From assembly GCF_048007105.1 (NCBI RefSeq), contig NZ_CP180352.1:2046001-2110000 (forward strand): 64,000 bases of DNA. Direction: 5' to 3'. The notes beneath the pieces were generated by a model. It saw only the letters and a list, made by a program, of their open reading frames with translations, made no database searches and was not told where the DNA came from. Below are positions 1 through 8,496 of the stretch, in pieces (the stretch's first letter is position 1; each line of letters begins with the position of its first letter). Source of the stretch: Minwuia sp048007105. GTDB taxonomy: Bacteria > Pseudomonadota > Alphaproteobacteria > Minwuiales > Minwuiaceae. The translations under genes were made by a program, and so were the position numbers.

Positions 1-275
1 TTGTCCTCTTCCGACGAGGAGCGGACGCTGGTGACGCCGTTCACCCGTGCGACGGCGCCCTCGACGATGCTGGTTACCTCGGCGTCGATGGTCTCTGGCG
101 AACCGCCCGGAAAGTCGGCGCGGACGGAGACGATGGGCCGGTCGATGTTGGGCAGTTCGCGCACCTCGACGCCCAGCAGGGCGCCGATACCGGCGATGAT
201 GATCAGCAGGTTGAGGACGATGGCCAGCAGCGGCCGGCGGACGCTGAGACCCGCTAGCCCGCCTTGGCCGTTCAT
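1..275 (-). CDS. RND-family efflux transporter, N-terminal part (cut by window edge)
   Basis: Inner-membrane proton-driven pump subunit of an AcrB/MexB-type tripartite efflux system. Only the first 91 codons are in the window; the gene continues off the left edge. The visible part has a short cytoplasmic start, the first transmembrane helix (about residues 16-36, rich in L, I, A and G) and the start of the periplasmic porter domain with the family-typical LPNIDRPIVSV and DFPGGSPETID segments. Its ATG overlaps the stop codon of the membrane-fusion gene upstream in an ATGA arrangement, so the two are translationally coupled and very probably form one pump. Substrate cannot be told from this fragment; drugs, solvents or metals are all possible. 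Confidence 0.88.
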   Translation of the reverse strand, partial: MNGQGGLAGLSVRRPLLAIVLNLLIIIAGIGALLGVEVRELPNIDRPIVSVRADFPGGSPETIDAEVTSIVEGAVARVNGVTSVRSSSEED

Positions 276-1387
276 GACCGCCCCTCCGACGCGGCAGCCG
301 GGGTGCTGAGAAGCCTGACGGCGCGGCCCGGCCTCAGCCGTTGCACGCCCTCGACGACCACAATGTCGCCGGGGACGATGTCGCCCTCAAGCAGCGCCAG
401 GCCGTCGCGGCGGCCCAGCAGGCGGACATTGGCCTGCTGCGCCTCGCCATCGACGACGCGCCAGACATAGGCGCCATTGCGTCCCCACTGCACGGAGAGT
501 TGCGGCACGGCGGCCCTTAGTTCGCCGGGCAGGAACACCTTGACGATGAAGGACATGCCCGGCCGCAGCAGGTCGCGCGGATTGTCGATCTCGGCGCGGA
601 TGCGGGCGGTTCTGGACAGGGTATCGACCCGGCTGTCGATCTCGACGATCCGGCCGGGGAAGCTCTGATCGGGGAAGGCCGGCGTATCGGCCTCGGCGCT
701 GTCGCCTTCCTGCAGCCGGGCCAGCATTTCCTCTGGCAGGTCGAACTCGACGCGGATGGTGGAGCGGTCGTCCAGCGTGGTGACCTCGGTCTGCTCGTCG
801 ACGCGGGTGCCCACGGTGACAAGCGGAATGCCGGTGACGCCGTCGAAGGCCGCCTTGACCGTGCGCTTTGACAGCGCCGTGGCGGCGCGGTCGCGCTCGA
901 TGCGGGCGATTTCGGCGGCGGTCTCGGCCTCTTCCAGCGTCACGGCGGTGGCGGAGCCGCGATTCTTCAGGCGCTGGAACCGCTCCAGATTGCGCGTCGC
1001 TTCCTGCAGCCGGACCCGGGCGAGATCGAGGCTGAGCCGTTCCTGCGCGTCGTCCAGCCTGATCAGAGGCTGTCCGGCCTTCACGCGGGTACCGGCCTCG
1101 AACAGGACCTCCTGCACCTGACCCGCTGCATCGGCGCGCAGCGTCACCGACCGGCGCGCATTGCCGCTGCCCACGGCCTGCAGCCGCACGTCGTCGGACC
1201 GGCCCACGACCTCGGCGACAAGCACGGGCAGCGCGTCCGGCCGACGCGTCGCGCCCGCGGCCGGTGCGTCCGGCGCGAGTCCGAGATAGGCGTAGGCCAT
1301 TTCCCGTTCGGATACGATCCATGCGCCGCCTGCAATCAGGGCGATGCAGACTGCGGCCTGAAGGGCCAGCGCTGTTTTTCTGTTCAC
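272..1387 (-). CDS. RND efflux membrane-fusion protein (HlyD/AcrA family periplasmic adaptor)
   Basis: Periplasmic adaptor linking the RND pump encoded just downstream to an outer-membrane channel. The 371-residue product has an N-terminal hydrophobic signal or anchor (about residues 8-27), a split lipoyl (biotinyl-like) domain around the VLFEAGTRVKAGQPLIRLDD segment, a long charged alpha-helical hairpin (about 120-180), then beta-barrel and membrane-proximal domains. Length fits the family. The GTG start at 1387 is preceded by GAGG seven bases upstream. No outer-membrane channel gene is visible, so the system may use a shared TolC-like protein. A short palindrome in the upstream gap (1429-1439) could be a repressor site. 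Confidence 0.9.
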   Translation of the reverse strand: MNRKTALALQAAVCIALIAGGAWIVSEREMAYAYLGLAPDAPAAGATRRPDALPVLVAEVVGRSDDVRLQAVGSGNARRSVTLRADAAGQVQEVLFEAGTRVKAGQPLIRLDDAQERLSLDLARVRLQEATRNLERFQRLKNRGSATAVTLEEAETAAEIARIERDRAATALSKRTVKAAFDGVTGIPLVTVGTRVDEQTEVTTLDDRSTIRVEFDLPEEMLARLQEGDSAEADTPAFPDQSFPGRIVEIDSRVDTLSRTARIRAEIDNPRDLLRPGMSFIVKVFLPGELRAAVPQLSVQWGRNGAYVWRVVDGEAQQANVRLLGRRDGLALLEGDIVPGDIVVVEGVQRLRPGRAVRLLSTPAAASEGRS

Positions 1388-1428
1388 TCCGGAACCTCGT
1401 GGAACCCGTTGCGAGTCATTCTAACATA

Positions 1429-1439
1429 CTACGCAGTAG
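1429..1439. promoter_or_regulatory. Short palindrome upstream of the efflux operon (possible TetR-type operator)
   Basis: CTAC-GCA-GTAG is a perfect 4-base inverted repeat in a relatively AT-rich gap about 40 bases upstream of the efflux operon start. RND operons are often repressed by TetR-family proteins binding such sites near the promoter, but no regulator gene is visible here and the repeat is short, so function is only suggested by position. Confidence 0.3.
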
Positions 1440-1485
1440 GCCACGATCAGATTGCATGTGAGGAATTGTTACCGCGCGCGCATGG

Positions 1486-2544
1486 CTATGCGGCCTTCGG
1501 CAGGTCGAAGCCCTCGAACACCGTCGGGATCTTCTGGATGTCCTGGATCAGGCCGGGATCGAACATCGGCGAGTCGTCGCCCAGTTCGGACTGGATCGAG
1601 ACGATGTCGGCCATGCCGCCGAAGCGCTTCTCGATTTCGCCGGCGATGTTTTCCCAGGTGCCGCGGGCGCAGAACAGGTCGACCACGTCGTCGGGCACGA
1701 CCTGCGCCATCTCGTCCCAGCGCTGAGCGACCGACATGCGGTGCAGTTCCTCGCCCAGATCCAGCAGATCGTGCTGTTCGAAGACGGGCCAGTAGGTCCG
1801 GGTCGAGCCGTAGAAGGCGACGCGGTAGCGGATCCACTCGTACATCTTCTGCGTGGTTTCCTCGTCCGGGCCCGTGGCAATGAAGCCGCCGCCGGAGATC
1901 TCCATGTTCTCCCGCTTCCGGCCGCCGCGTTCGTAGCCGGTCTGCAGTTCCTTCGAGATCACGTTCTCGAAGTACTTCCGGGTGCAGAAGCCGTGCAGAC
2001 GCGCGCCGTCGCAGACCTCGCCCGCGACGCGCAGCATGGCTGGGCCGACCGAGGCGATGGTGATTGGCGCGCCGACCATGCCCATCTTCGGCGGCATGAA
2101 ATTCGGCGTCATCAGGGTGAAGGAGTAGTGCTTGCCGATATAGCCGAGATCGGTGGAGCCGTCGGCCCAGGCCTGCCAGATGGCGCGCAGCGACTGCACA
2201 TATTCCTTCATGCGCGGGGCCGGCGCCGACCAGGGCACCGAGAACCGCCGCTCGTTGTGGCCCTTCACCTGGCTGCCGATACCGAGAATGAACCGTCCCT
2301 TGGAGCTTTCCTGGATGTCCCAGCCCATCTCGGCGACGACCATGGGGCTACGTGGGAAGGCGATGGCGACGCCGGTGGCGAGTTCGATCTTCTCCGTCAC
2401 GCTCGCTGCGACGGCCAGCGGCAGGAACGGGTCCCGGTTGGTCTCGGTCGTGGTGATGCCGTCATAGCCGAGGCTCTCCGCCTGCTTCGCCGCGTCCGCC
2501 GTCTGGCGGAACGTCATTCGCGGCATGGTGTAGTAGATCTTCAT
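1486..2544 (-). CDS. LLM-class (luciferase-like) oxidoreductase, probably F420-dependent
   Basis: Member of the bacterial luciferase-like TIM-barrel superfamily, many of which use reduced coenzyme F420 or FMN. The 352-residue product starts with KIYYTMPRM and carries the family-typical segments TTETNRDPFLPLAVAA, ELATGVAIAFPRSP and RFILGIGSQVKGHNERRF. The ATG at 2544 is chosen over an upstream one (2586) because GGGGAGG lies seven bases ahead of it. It is divergent from cofC and fbiC, which make part of the F420 cofactor, and this neighbourhood is the main reason to favour F420 over FMN. Substrate unknown. Confidence 0.87.
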   Translation of the reverse strand: MKIYYTMPRMTFRQTADAAKQAESLGYDGITTTETNRDPFLPLAVAASVTEKIELATGVAIAFPRSPMVVAEMGWDIQESSKGRFILGIGSQVKGHNERRFSVPWSAPAPRMKEYVQSLRAIWQAWADGSTDLGYIGKHYSFTLMTPNFMPPKMGMVGAPITIASVGPAMLRVAGEVCDGARLHGFCTRKYFENVISKELQTGYERGGRKRENMEISGGGFIATGPDEETTQKMYEWIRYRVAFYGSTRTYWPVFEQHDLLDLGEELHRMSVAQRWDEMAQVVPDDVVDLFCARGTWENIAGEIEKRFGGMADIVSIQSELGDDSPMFDPGLIQDIQKIPTVFEGFDLPKAA

Positions 2545-2614
2545 CGCATCCTCCCCTGTGCTCCGATCCCGTTGCGCTGCGTGCATTTCCCCGCTTGCCG
2601 GTTATATGCTATCG

Positions 2615-2626
2615 CCCCAGTTGGGG
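2615..2626. promoter_or_regulatory. Palindrome in the divergent LLM oxidoreductase / cofC promoter region
   Basis: CCCCAGTTGGGG is a near-perfect inverted repeat (CCCCA/TGGGG, 2-base spacer) in the 111-base gap between divergent genes, about 30 bases ahead of the cofC start. Position suits an operator acting on one or both promoters. No clear -35/-10 pair was recognised. Confidence 0.25.
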
Positions 2627-2655
2627 ATGGAACAACGGCCAGGGCGCGGAGCGTC

Positions 2656-3333
2656 ATGTGGATCATATTGCCGATCAAGAATCTTGGTCAGGCCAAGCAG
2701 CGGCTGTCCGGCGCCTTGACGGACGAGGAGCGGCGGACCCTGTTCGAGACCATGTTGGGCGACGTGCTTTCGTCGGTCAGCCGGTGCTCGACGGTGGACG
2801 GGGTTCTCATCGTGTCGCGTGAGGCAACCGCGCCGGCGCTCGCCGGCCGTTTCGGGGCCGAACTGCTGGTCGAGCCGGACAATATCGGCCAGTCGGCCGC
2901 GGTTCAGCGCGGTGTGGACTGGGTCAAGGCGCGCGTGGGCGACGGCGTCGTCACCGTGCCCGGCGACTGCCCGGCGCTGACCGCGAAGGAGATCGACGGG
3001 CTGGTCAACCTGCACGACAAGAGCGGACCCGCGGTGACGCTGGTGCCGTCGCATGACGGCCGCGGCACGAACTGCATCCTGGCCACCCCGCCCGACCTGA
3101 TTCGCTTCCATTTCGGCCATCACAGCTTCCAGCCGCATCTCGGTGAGGCCGAGAAGGCCGGGGTGACGCCGGTCATCCGGCAGTTGCCCGGTCTGGGACT
3201 CGATATCGACACGCCGGAAGATGTGCAGAAGTTCCTGGAGATGGAGACTCCGACGGCGACCCACCGCTATCTGGTCGAGTCCGGGATTGCCGCCCGTCTG
3301 GCCGAACGCGGGCCGGAAAGCCACTCCGCATGA
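2656..3333 (+). CDS. cofC: CofC/FbiD guanylyltransferase of coenzyme F420 biosynthesis
   Basis: Activates a three-carbon phospho-acid with GTP (2-phospholactate, phosphoenolpyruvate or 3-phosphoglycerate depending on lineage) for joining to the deazaflavin Fo. The 225-residue product opens with the MobA-like nucleotidyltransferase motif LPIKNLGQAKQRLS, followed by the conserved VPGDCPALTAKEID and SHDGRGTNCILATPP motifs, and a late GLGLDIDTPEDV segment. The preferred substrate cannot be read from sequence. Its stop overlaps the ATG of fbiC by four bases (ATGA), so the two are coupled. The partners CofD and CofE are not in this window. Confidence 0.92.
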   Translation: MWIILPIKNLGQAKQRLSGALTDEERRTLFETMLGDVLSSVSRCSTVDGVLIVSREATAPALAGRFGAELLVEPDNIGQSAAVQRGVDWVKARVGDGVVTVPGDCPALTAKEIDGLVNLHDKSGPAVTLVPSHDGRGTNCILATPPDLIRFHFGHHSFQPHLGEAEKAGVTPVIRQLPGLGLDIDTPEDVQKFLEMETPTATHRYLVESGIAARLAERGPESHSA

Positions 3334-5756
3334 GCGACGCGATCCGCAGCGCACTGGCCGGCGAACGGCTGTCGCGGGCGGCGGCGATGTCGCTCGTCGA
3401 TGCGCCGCTCGCAGGGATGCTGGAGGGGGCGGCGGAACTGCGGGACCGGGGTCATGGCGACACGGTCACCTATTCCCGCAAGGTCTTCATCCCGCTGACG
3501 CATCTCTGCCGCGACGTCTGCCACTACTGCACCTTCGCGGAGCCGCCGAAGAAGGGCGAGGCAGCGTTTCTCTCGCCGGAACAGGTGCTCGAGATCGCCC
3601 GGGCCGGCGCCGAGGCCGGCTGCAACGAGGCGCTGTTCACGCTGGGCGACAAGCCCGAACTCCGCTACCGCGCCGCCCGCGAGGCGCTGGAGAAGCTGGG
3701 CTACGAAACGACGCTCGACTATCTCGCCGCGATGGCGGATCTGGCCTTCACCGAGACCGGCCTGCTGCCGCACCTCAATCCGGGACTGATGGACCTCGAC
3801 GACCTGAAGCGGTTGCGCGCCGTCTCGGTTTCCATGGGCATCATGCTGGAGAGCGACTCCGAGCAGCTGCTGGCGCGCGGCGGGCCGCATTTCGGCTCGC
3901 CCGACAAGGAGCCGCAGCTTCGCATCGATTGCATGGATGCGGCCGGCGAGGCCGCGGTGCCCTTCACCTCGGGCATCCTGATCGGCATCGGCGAGACACG
4001 CGCGGACCGGCTTTCCTCGCTGCTGCGGCTGCGCGATCTGGATGACCGGCACGGCCACATCCAGGAAATCATCGTCCAGAACTTCCGCGCCAAGCCGGAC
4101 ACGAAGATGAAGGATGCGCCGGAGCCTTCGCTCGACGACCTGCTCTGGACCATCGCAGCGGCGCGGCTGATCTTCGGGCCGGAGATGCATATCCAGGCCC
4201 CGCCGAACCTTTCGCCGGGCGTGCTGCCGCAGCTGGTCGGCGCCGGGATCGATGACTGGGGCGGGGTCAGCCCGGTCACGCCGGACTTCGTCAATCCGGA
4301 AGCGCCCTGGCCGCATCTGGAAAAGCTGGCCGGCGAGACCCGCAAGGCCGGCAAGCAACTGGTCCAGCGTCTGCCGCTCTATCAGGAATACGCGCTGAAG
4401 CCGGACCGCTGGCTCGACCGGCGTTTCGTCAAGCCGGTCCTCGACCGGATCGACGGGCAGGGGCTGGTCCGCGACAATGTCTGGTCGCCGGGCGATCACG
4501 ACATGGTGCCGGGCCTGCCCGAAATTGCTGCCTCCGACCGGTTGTCGCCGATCCTTGAGCGGGCGGCGGCGGGGCATGCACTGACGGAAGCCGAGATCGT
4601 GCGGCTGTTCCAGGCCCGCGGCGACGACTTCCGGGCCGTGGCCGAGGCCGCCGACGCGCTGCGCCGGGAGGTCAATGGCGACACGGTTTCCTACGTCGTG
4701 ACCCGGAACATCAACTACACCAATGTCTGCTACTTCAAATGCCAGTTCTGCGCCTTCTCGAAGGGCAAGCTGTCGGAGAACCTGCGCGGGCGGCCCTATG
4801 ACATCGGCCTCGACGAGATCGGCCGCCGGGTCGAGGAAGCCTGGGCGCGCGGGGCGACCGAGGTCTGCATGCAGGGCGGCATCCATCCGGACTACACCGG
4901 CGCGACCTATCTGGACATCGCCCGGCGGGTGAAGGCGGCTGCGCCGGACATGCATGTCCACGCCTTCTCGCCGCTGGAAGTGCATCAGGGCGCCGCGACC
5001 AGCGGTATGCCGGTGTCCGAGTTCGTCCGCCAGCTCCGCGAGGCCGGTCTGGGAACGCTGCCGGGAACGGCGGCCGAGGTGCTGGACGACGAGGTCCGCG
5101 AGGTGCTCTGCCCGGACAAGTTGCGCACCGAACAGTGGATCGAGGTGATGCAGGCCGCGCACGGGGCGGGGTTCCGCACCACGGCGACGGTGATGTTCGG
5201 CCATGTCGACCGCTACCCGAACTGGGCGCGGCATCTGCTGCGTCTGCGGGAGCTTCAGTCGGAAACGGGCGGGTTCACCGAGTTCGTGCCGCTGCCCTTC
5301 GTTCACATGGAAGCGCCGATCTACCTCAAGGGCCGCGCCCGCCGCGGGCCGACCTTCCGCGAGGCGGTGCTGATGCACAGCATCCCGCGGCTGGTGTTCC
5401 ACGGCCTGATCTCCAACATCCAGACGAGCTGGGTGAAGATGGGGCCGGAAGGCGTGAAGTCCTGCCTGAACGCGGGTGCCAACGATCTCGGCGGCACGCT
5501 GATGAACGAGACCATCACCCGCGCCGCCGGCGCTTCCTATGGCGAGGAGATGCCGCCGGAGGCAATGGAGGCGCTGATCCTTGCCGCGAGCCGCACCCCC
5601 CGCCAGCGGACGACAACCTATGACGATGCGCCGGCTGAGCAGGTCAGGAAGTCCTTCGGGGCAGCGCCGCTCGCCGATGTGGTGAATACCCCGGCCGCGC
5701 GGTACGACCGGGACCGCCGTCCCCAGCGGCTTGTGCGCCCGGGACTGGAGGCCTGA
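3330..5756 (+). CDS. fbiC: FbiC: fused CofG-CofH, 7,8-didemethyl-8-hydroxy-5-deazariboflavin (Fo) synthase
   Basis: Bifunctional radical-SAM enzyme that builds the deazaflavin chromophore Fo from tyrosine and the flavin precursor 5-amino-6-ribitylamino-uracil. The 808-residue protein has two radical-SAM halves. The N-terminal CofG-like half binds a [4Fe-4S] cluster through C60, C64 and C67 (CRDVCHYC). The C-terminal CofH-like half uses C467, C471 and C474 (CYFKCQFC), followed by MQGGIHPDYTG and HAFSPLEV, typical of CofH. The fused form is characteristic of actinobacteria and some proteobacteria; archaea and cyanobacteria have two proteins. Length fits the fusion and both clusters are intact, so an active enzyme is expected. 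It is coupled to cofC. Confidence 0.96.
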   Translation: MSDAIRSALAGERLSRAAAMSLVDAPLAGMLEGAAELRDRGHGDTVTYSRKVFIPLTHLCRDVCHYCTFAEPPKKGEAAFLSPEQVLEIARAGAEAGCNEALFTLGDKPELRYRAAREALEKLGYETTLDYLAAMADLAFTETGLLPHLNPGLMDLDDLKRLRAVSVSMGIMLESDSEQLLARGGPHFGSPDKEPQLRIDCMDAAGEAAVPFTSGILIGIGETRADRLSSLLRLRDLDDRHGHIQEIIVQNFRAKPDTKMKDAPEPSLDDLLWTIAAARLIFGPEMHIQAPPNLSPGVLPQLVGAGIDDWGGVSPVTPDFVNPEAPWPHLEKLAGETRKAGKQLVQRLPLYQEYALKPDRWLDRRFVKPVLDRIDGQGLVRDNVWSPGDHDMVPGLPEIAASDRLSPILERAAAGHALTEAEIVRLFQARGDDFRAVAEAADALRREVNGDTVSYVVTRNINYTNVCYFKCQFCAFSKGKLSENLRGRPYDIGLDEIGRRVEEAWARGATEVCMQGGIHPDYTGATYLDIARRVKAAAPDMHVHAFSPLEVHQGAATSGMPVSEFVRQLREAGLGTLPGTAAEVLDDEVREVLCPDKLRTEQWIEVMQAAHGAGFRTTATVMFGHVDRYPNWARHLLRLRELQSETGGFTEFVPLPFVHMEAPIYLKGRARRGPTFREAVLMHSIPRLVFHGLISNIQTSWVKMGPEGVKSCLNAGANDLGGTLMNETITRAAGASYGEEMPPEAMEALILAASRTPRQRTTTYDDAPAEQVRKSFGAAPLADVVNTPAARYDRDRRPQRLVRPGLEA

Positions 5757-5954
5757 TCCACCCGGCATTTCTTGCCACATTCGATCGGCCGGCGCGGTCC
5801 TGACGGCATTTCAGGTTGTTGCAGATCGGTGGGCGCCTTTCAAAACGGCGCCGGAAAGATGCAAGCTGCATTCGGCGAACGTGAGGGCGGTCACACCTGT
5901 CCCCCTACGGCTCAATGTTGCGCGAGGAATTGCTTCAATTTCGAACCCGCGAGA

Positions 5955-5972
5955 GTGGCACGCCAGTTGCTT
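5955..5972 (+). promoter_or_regulatory. Sigma-54 (RpoN) promoter upstream of the PilZ gene
   Basis: The sequence GTGGCACGCCAGTTGCTT matches the -24/-12 consensus TGGCAC-N5-TTGCW exactly, with GG and GC separated by ten bases. It lies 55 bases upstream of the PilZ start codon, leaving room for a short leader and the AGGGGG ribosome-binding site. An enhancer-binding activator would be required; none is adjacent. Confidence 0.75.
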
Positions 5973-6027
5973 GAACAGTTTCCAAGTTTCGGTTTCCGGT
6001 ATTTCCCGGGCCAAGGGGGATTGAGCG

Positions 6028-6378
6028 ATGACCTACGCAGAGGTGAGTTTCGCAGATCGCAGGCGGCACAGCCGCATCGAAATGTTTGGTCTGCCGCAGG
6101 CGGCAATCAGCGAACGCGGCGACAATCTCTCGGTGTGCGGTCAGATTCTGGATATCAGCCTCGGCGGCGCCCGCGTCCGTGTCGACAGCGGCATCTACGG
6201 ACAGCGCGGCAATGTCGAGGTCCTGATCGAGGGCGTGAAAGTGGTTGCCGAGATTGTCTGGCGGTCGGCGACCGAAATCGGTCTCCGCTTCGCGGAACAG
6301 GCCGGCGACGCCTCGGTCCGGATCTTCGAGCAGATCCTCAACCGTCAATTCGGCCGCAAGTACTCTGCGGCCTCCTGA
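6028..6378 (+). CDS. PilZ-domain protein (putative cyclic di-GMP receptor)
   Basis: A 116-residue single-domain PilZ protein. Both signature c-di-GMP-binding elements are present: the arginine motif RRRHSR (residues 11-16) and DISLGG (42-47, matching D/N-x-S-x-x-G). Such small proteins relay c-di-GMP levels to motility, adhesion or polysaccharide machinery, usually through a partner. AGGGGG precedes the ATG by nine bases. It appears monocistronic: FbiC ends 270 bases upstream and a tRNA lies downstream on the other strand. The sigma-54 promoter suggests expression tied to flagellar or nitrogen programmes. The target is unknown. Confidence 0.88.
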   Translation: MTYAEVSFADRRRHSRIEMFGLPQAAISERGDNLSVCGQILDISLGGARVRVDSGIYGQRGNVEVLIEGVKVVAEIVWRSATEIGLRFAEQAGDASVRIFEQILNRQFGRKYSAAS

Positions 6379-6502
6379 GTTTACCCGACCCCAGGGAAAG
6401 CCCCCGACCCCAAACGCGTGCAGACCCGCCCCCGGCCCCCGATCTTCGCAAACTGAGAGAGAGTCTCCCGGCGCTGCCGGCCCTTGTGCCGGAGCGGGAA
6501 AA

Positions 6503-6579
6503 TGGGGCGAGTGATCGGAATTGAACCGACGACCTCCAGAGCCACAATCTGGCGCTCTAACCGACTGAGCTACACCCGC
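6503..6579 (-). tRNA. tRNA-His (anticodon GTG)
   Basis: On the minus strand a complete cloverleaf is readable: acceptor GCGGGTG paired with CACTCGC, D arm GCTC/GAGC, anticodon stem CCAGA/TCTGG around the loop TTGTGGC, T arm GTCGG/CCGAT and an encoded CCA tail. The anticodon is GTG. A genomic G sits immediately before position 1 (base 6580) and can pair with C73, the identity element of histidine tRNAs. Confidence 0.97.
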
Positions 6580-6679
6580 CACGAGAGAGGCGCTGTTTAG
6601 CGGCGCCCGAAGCCCCGGTCAAGCGCTGACAGGCGCGGCGCGCAGGTCTAGCATCGCCCTCATATCCGAGGAGGTGAGG

Positions 6680-8002
6680 GTGCAGATCGGGCTGGTCGGA
6701 CTGGGGGTCATGGGGCGCAATCTGGCGCTGAATTTCCGTGACAGGGGTATCGAGCCTGTCGTCTGGGATCCCTGGGCGGAAGCGCGAGCGTCGGCGGCCG
6801 GCGCCTTGCGGGTCGTCGAGACGCCGGCGGAACTCGCCGGCGCGCTGCAGGGGCCACGGGTGTTGCTGATGCTGGTGAAGGCCGGCGCGCCCGTCGACGA
6901 TGCCATCGCCGTGCTGCAGCCGGTTCTCAGTGCCGGCGAGATCCTGATCGATGCCGGCAATTCGCGTTACCAGGACACCGAACGCCGCGCTTCGGCGCTG
7001 GCCGAGGCCGGTTTGCACCATGTCGGCTTGGGTGTATCCGGCGGGGCGGAAGGGGCCCGCCACGGCCCTGCCATGATGGCCGGCTGCGAGGCCGGTATCT
7101 GGCCGGCGGTCGAGCCGCTGCTTTCGGCGGTGGCGGCGCGGGCCGGCGACCGGCCCTGCCTGGAGCGTTTCGGCACAGGCGGCGCCGGGCACTTCGTGAA
7201 GATGGTCCACAATGGCATCGAGTATGCCGCCATGCAGGCGCTGGCGGAGATCTGCCACGCCCTGCAGGTCGGCGCGAACATGCCGGTATCCCGCATCGCC
7301 GAACAGCTTGGTGAGGCCCGCCCGGGCTATCTGGTCGGCATCACACGGGAAATCCTGACGACGCGGGATCCGCTGGGTGACGGGCCACTGCTGGACGTGA
7401 TCGACGACCGCGCGGGGCAGAAGGGAACCGGCGCCTGGTGCGTCGAGGCGTCGCTGGACCTTGGCGTCGCCATACCTTCGATTTCCGAGGCGGTGGCCCA
7501 GCGGCAGCTGTCGTCCGGTCCCGGCGCCCGGACAGCGGCCCCGAAGCGGGGTGGCCTCGACCCGGCGGCGCTGGCGCTGGCATCGGGGGCGGCCGACGCG
7601 ACGGCCGCCATTGCCGTCGCGCAGGGCCTGGAGCTCGCGAAGGCGGCCGCCGCGGTGCATGGCTGGGCGATTACCCCGGATGGGCTGGCGCGCGCCTGGC
7701 AGGCGGGCAGCATCCTCCGCATGCCGCTGCTGGACGAACTTGCTGGCGGAGACGGCGAGGCGGTGGACCGAGCCATCCAGCGGAATCTCGGGTCGCTACG
7801 GTCCTTCACGGCGGCGTCGATGCTGGCCGCGCAACCCGTCGCCGTGCTCGCGTCGTCGGTGACGTGGGTCGACACGCGCCGTCTGAGCCCGCTGCCGACG
7901 CGGATGGTGCAGGCGCAGCGGGACCGGTTCGGCGATCACGGTTTCGGCCGGACGGACCGGGACGGCGTCCATCACGGGCCCTGGCGGCTCGACGGCGCAT
8001 GA
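6680..8002 (+). CDS. gnd: 6-phosphogluconate dehydrogenase, decarboxylating
   Basis: Converts 6-phosphogluconate to ribulose 5-phosphate and CO2 with NAD(P)+, in the oxidative pentose-phosphate route. The product (440 residues) has the N-terminal Rossmann motif GLVGLGVMGRNLALN, the signature LGVSGGAEGARHGPAMMAGC, the catalytic-lysine region GGAGHFVKMVHNGIEY and the C-terminal QKGTGAWC segment. It is about 30 residues shorter than the classical enzyme. The GTG at 6680 is preferred over one at 6674 because GAGGAGG then sits at a normal distance. It is first in an operon and overlaps gluconokinase, which makes its substrate. Confidence 0.92.
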   Translation: MQIGLVGLGVMGRNLALNFRDRGIEPVVWDPWAEARASAAGALRVVETPAELAGALQGPRVLLMLVKAGAPVDDAIAVLQPVLSAGEILIDAGNSRYQDTERRASALAEAGLHHVGLGVSGGAEGARHGPAMMAGCEAGIWPAVEPLLSAVAARAGDRPCLERFGTGGAGHFVKMVHNGIEYAAMQALAEICHALQVGANMPVSRIAEQLGEARPGYLVGITREILTTRDPLGDGPLLDVIDDRAGQKGTGAWCVEASLDLGVAIPSISEAVAQRQLSSGPGARTAAPKRGGLDPAALALASGAADATAAIAVAQGLELAKAAAAVHGWAITPDGLARAWQAGSILRMPLLDELAGGDGEAVDRAIQRNLGSLRSFTAASMLAAQPVAVLASSVTWVDTRRLSPLPTRMVQAQRDRFGDHGFGRTDRDGVHHGPWRLDGA

Positions 8003-8496
8003 TCGTCGTCGTGATGGGCGTGTCGTCGGCAGGCAAGTCCCGCATCGCCCGCGCCCTGAAACAACGGACCGGGTGGCGCTTTCTGGAAGGCGACAGCCTG
8101 CACCCGCCATCCAACAGGGAGAAGATGGCGGCGGGCACACCGCTTTCGGACGACGACCGCTGGCCCTGGCTGGACCTGATTGGCGGCGAACTGGCGGGCA
8201 GCGCCTCGCGCGGCGAAGCCCTGATCGTCACCTGTTCCGCGTTGAAACGGGCCTACCGCGAACGCCTTCGCAGCCATGCGCCCTCCGTCCGCTTCCTGTT
8301 CCTGCACGGTCCGGAAGCGTTGCTGCGGCGGCGGATGGAAGGCCGACGCGGACACTTCATGCCGGTGACGCTGCTGCCCAGCCAGCTTGCCACGCTCGAG
8401 ATGCCCGGCGAGGATGAATCCGATGTGGTGCGCCTGGACATCGACCAGCCGGTCGGCCGCATCGTCACGCGATTTCTGGAGGAGACGCGATCATGA
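7999..8496 (+). CDS. gntK: Gluconokinase
   Basis: Phosphorylates gluconate to 6-phosphogluconate using ATP, feeding the dehydrogenase encoded immediately upstream. The 165-residue P-loop kinase carries Walker A GVSSAGKS (residues 7-14), the family motif FLEGDSLHPPSNREKM, PLSDDDRWPWL, and TCSALKRAYRERLR with the LFLHGP strand. Length and motifs are normal for GntK. Its ATG overlaps the gnd stop (ATGA), and its own stop overlaps the RidA start in the same way, so expression is tightly coupled. Confidence 0.95.
   Translation: MIVVVMGVSSAGKSRIARALKQRTGWRFLEGDSLHPPSNREKMAAGTPLSDDDRWPWLDLIGGELAGSASRGEALIVTCSALKRAYRERLRSHAPSVRFLFLHGPEALLRRRMEGRRGHFMPVTLLPSQLATLEMPGEDESDVVRLDIDQPVGRIVTRFLEETRS

Noticed and set aside
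3267..5780. An 837-codon open frame antisense to fbiC
   Set aside because: FbiC has both radical-SAM motifs on the plus strand; the antisense product is low-complexity with no motif or ribosome-binding site.
6503..6579. tRNA-His as an integration (att) site for a mobile island
   Set aside because: No integrase gene, no repeat of the tRNA 3' end nearby, and flanking genes are ordinary metabolism.
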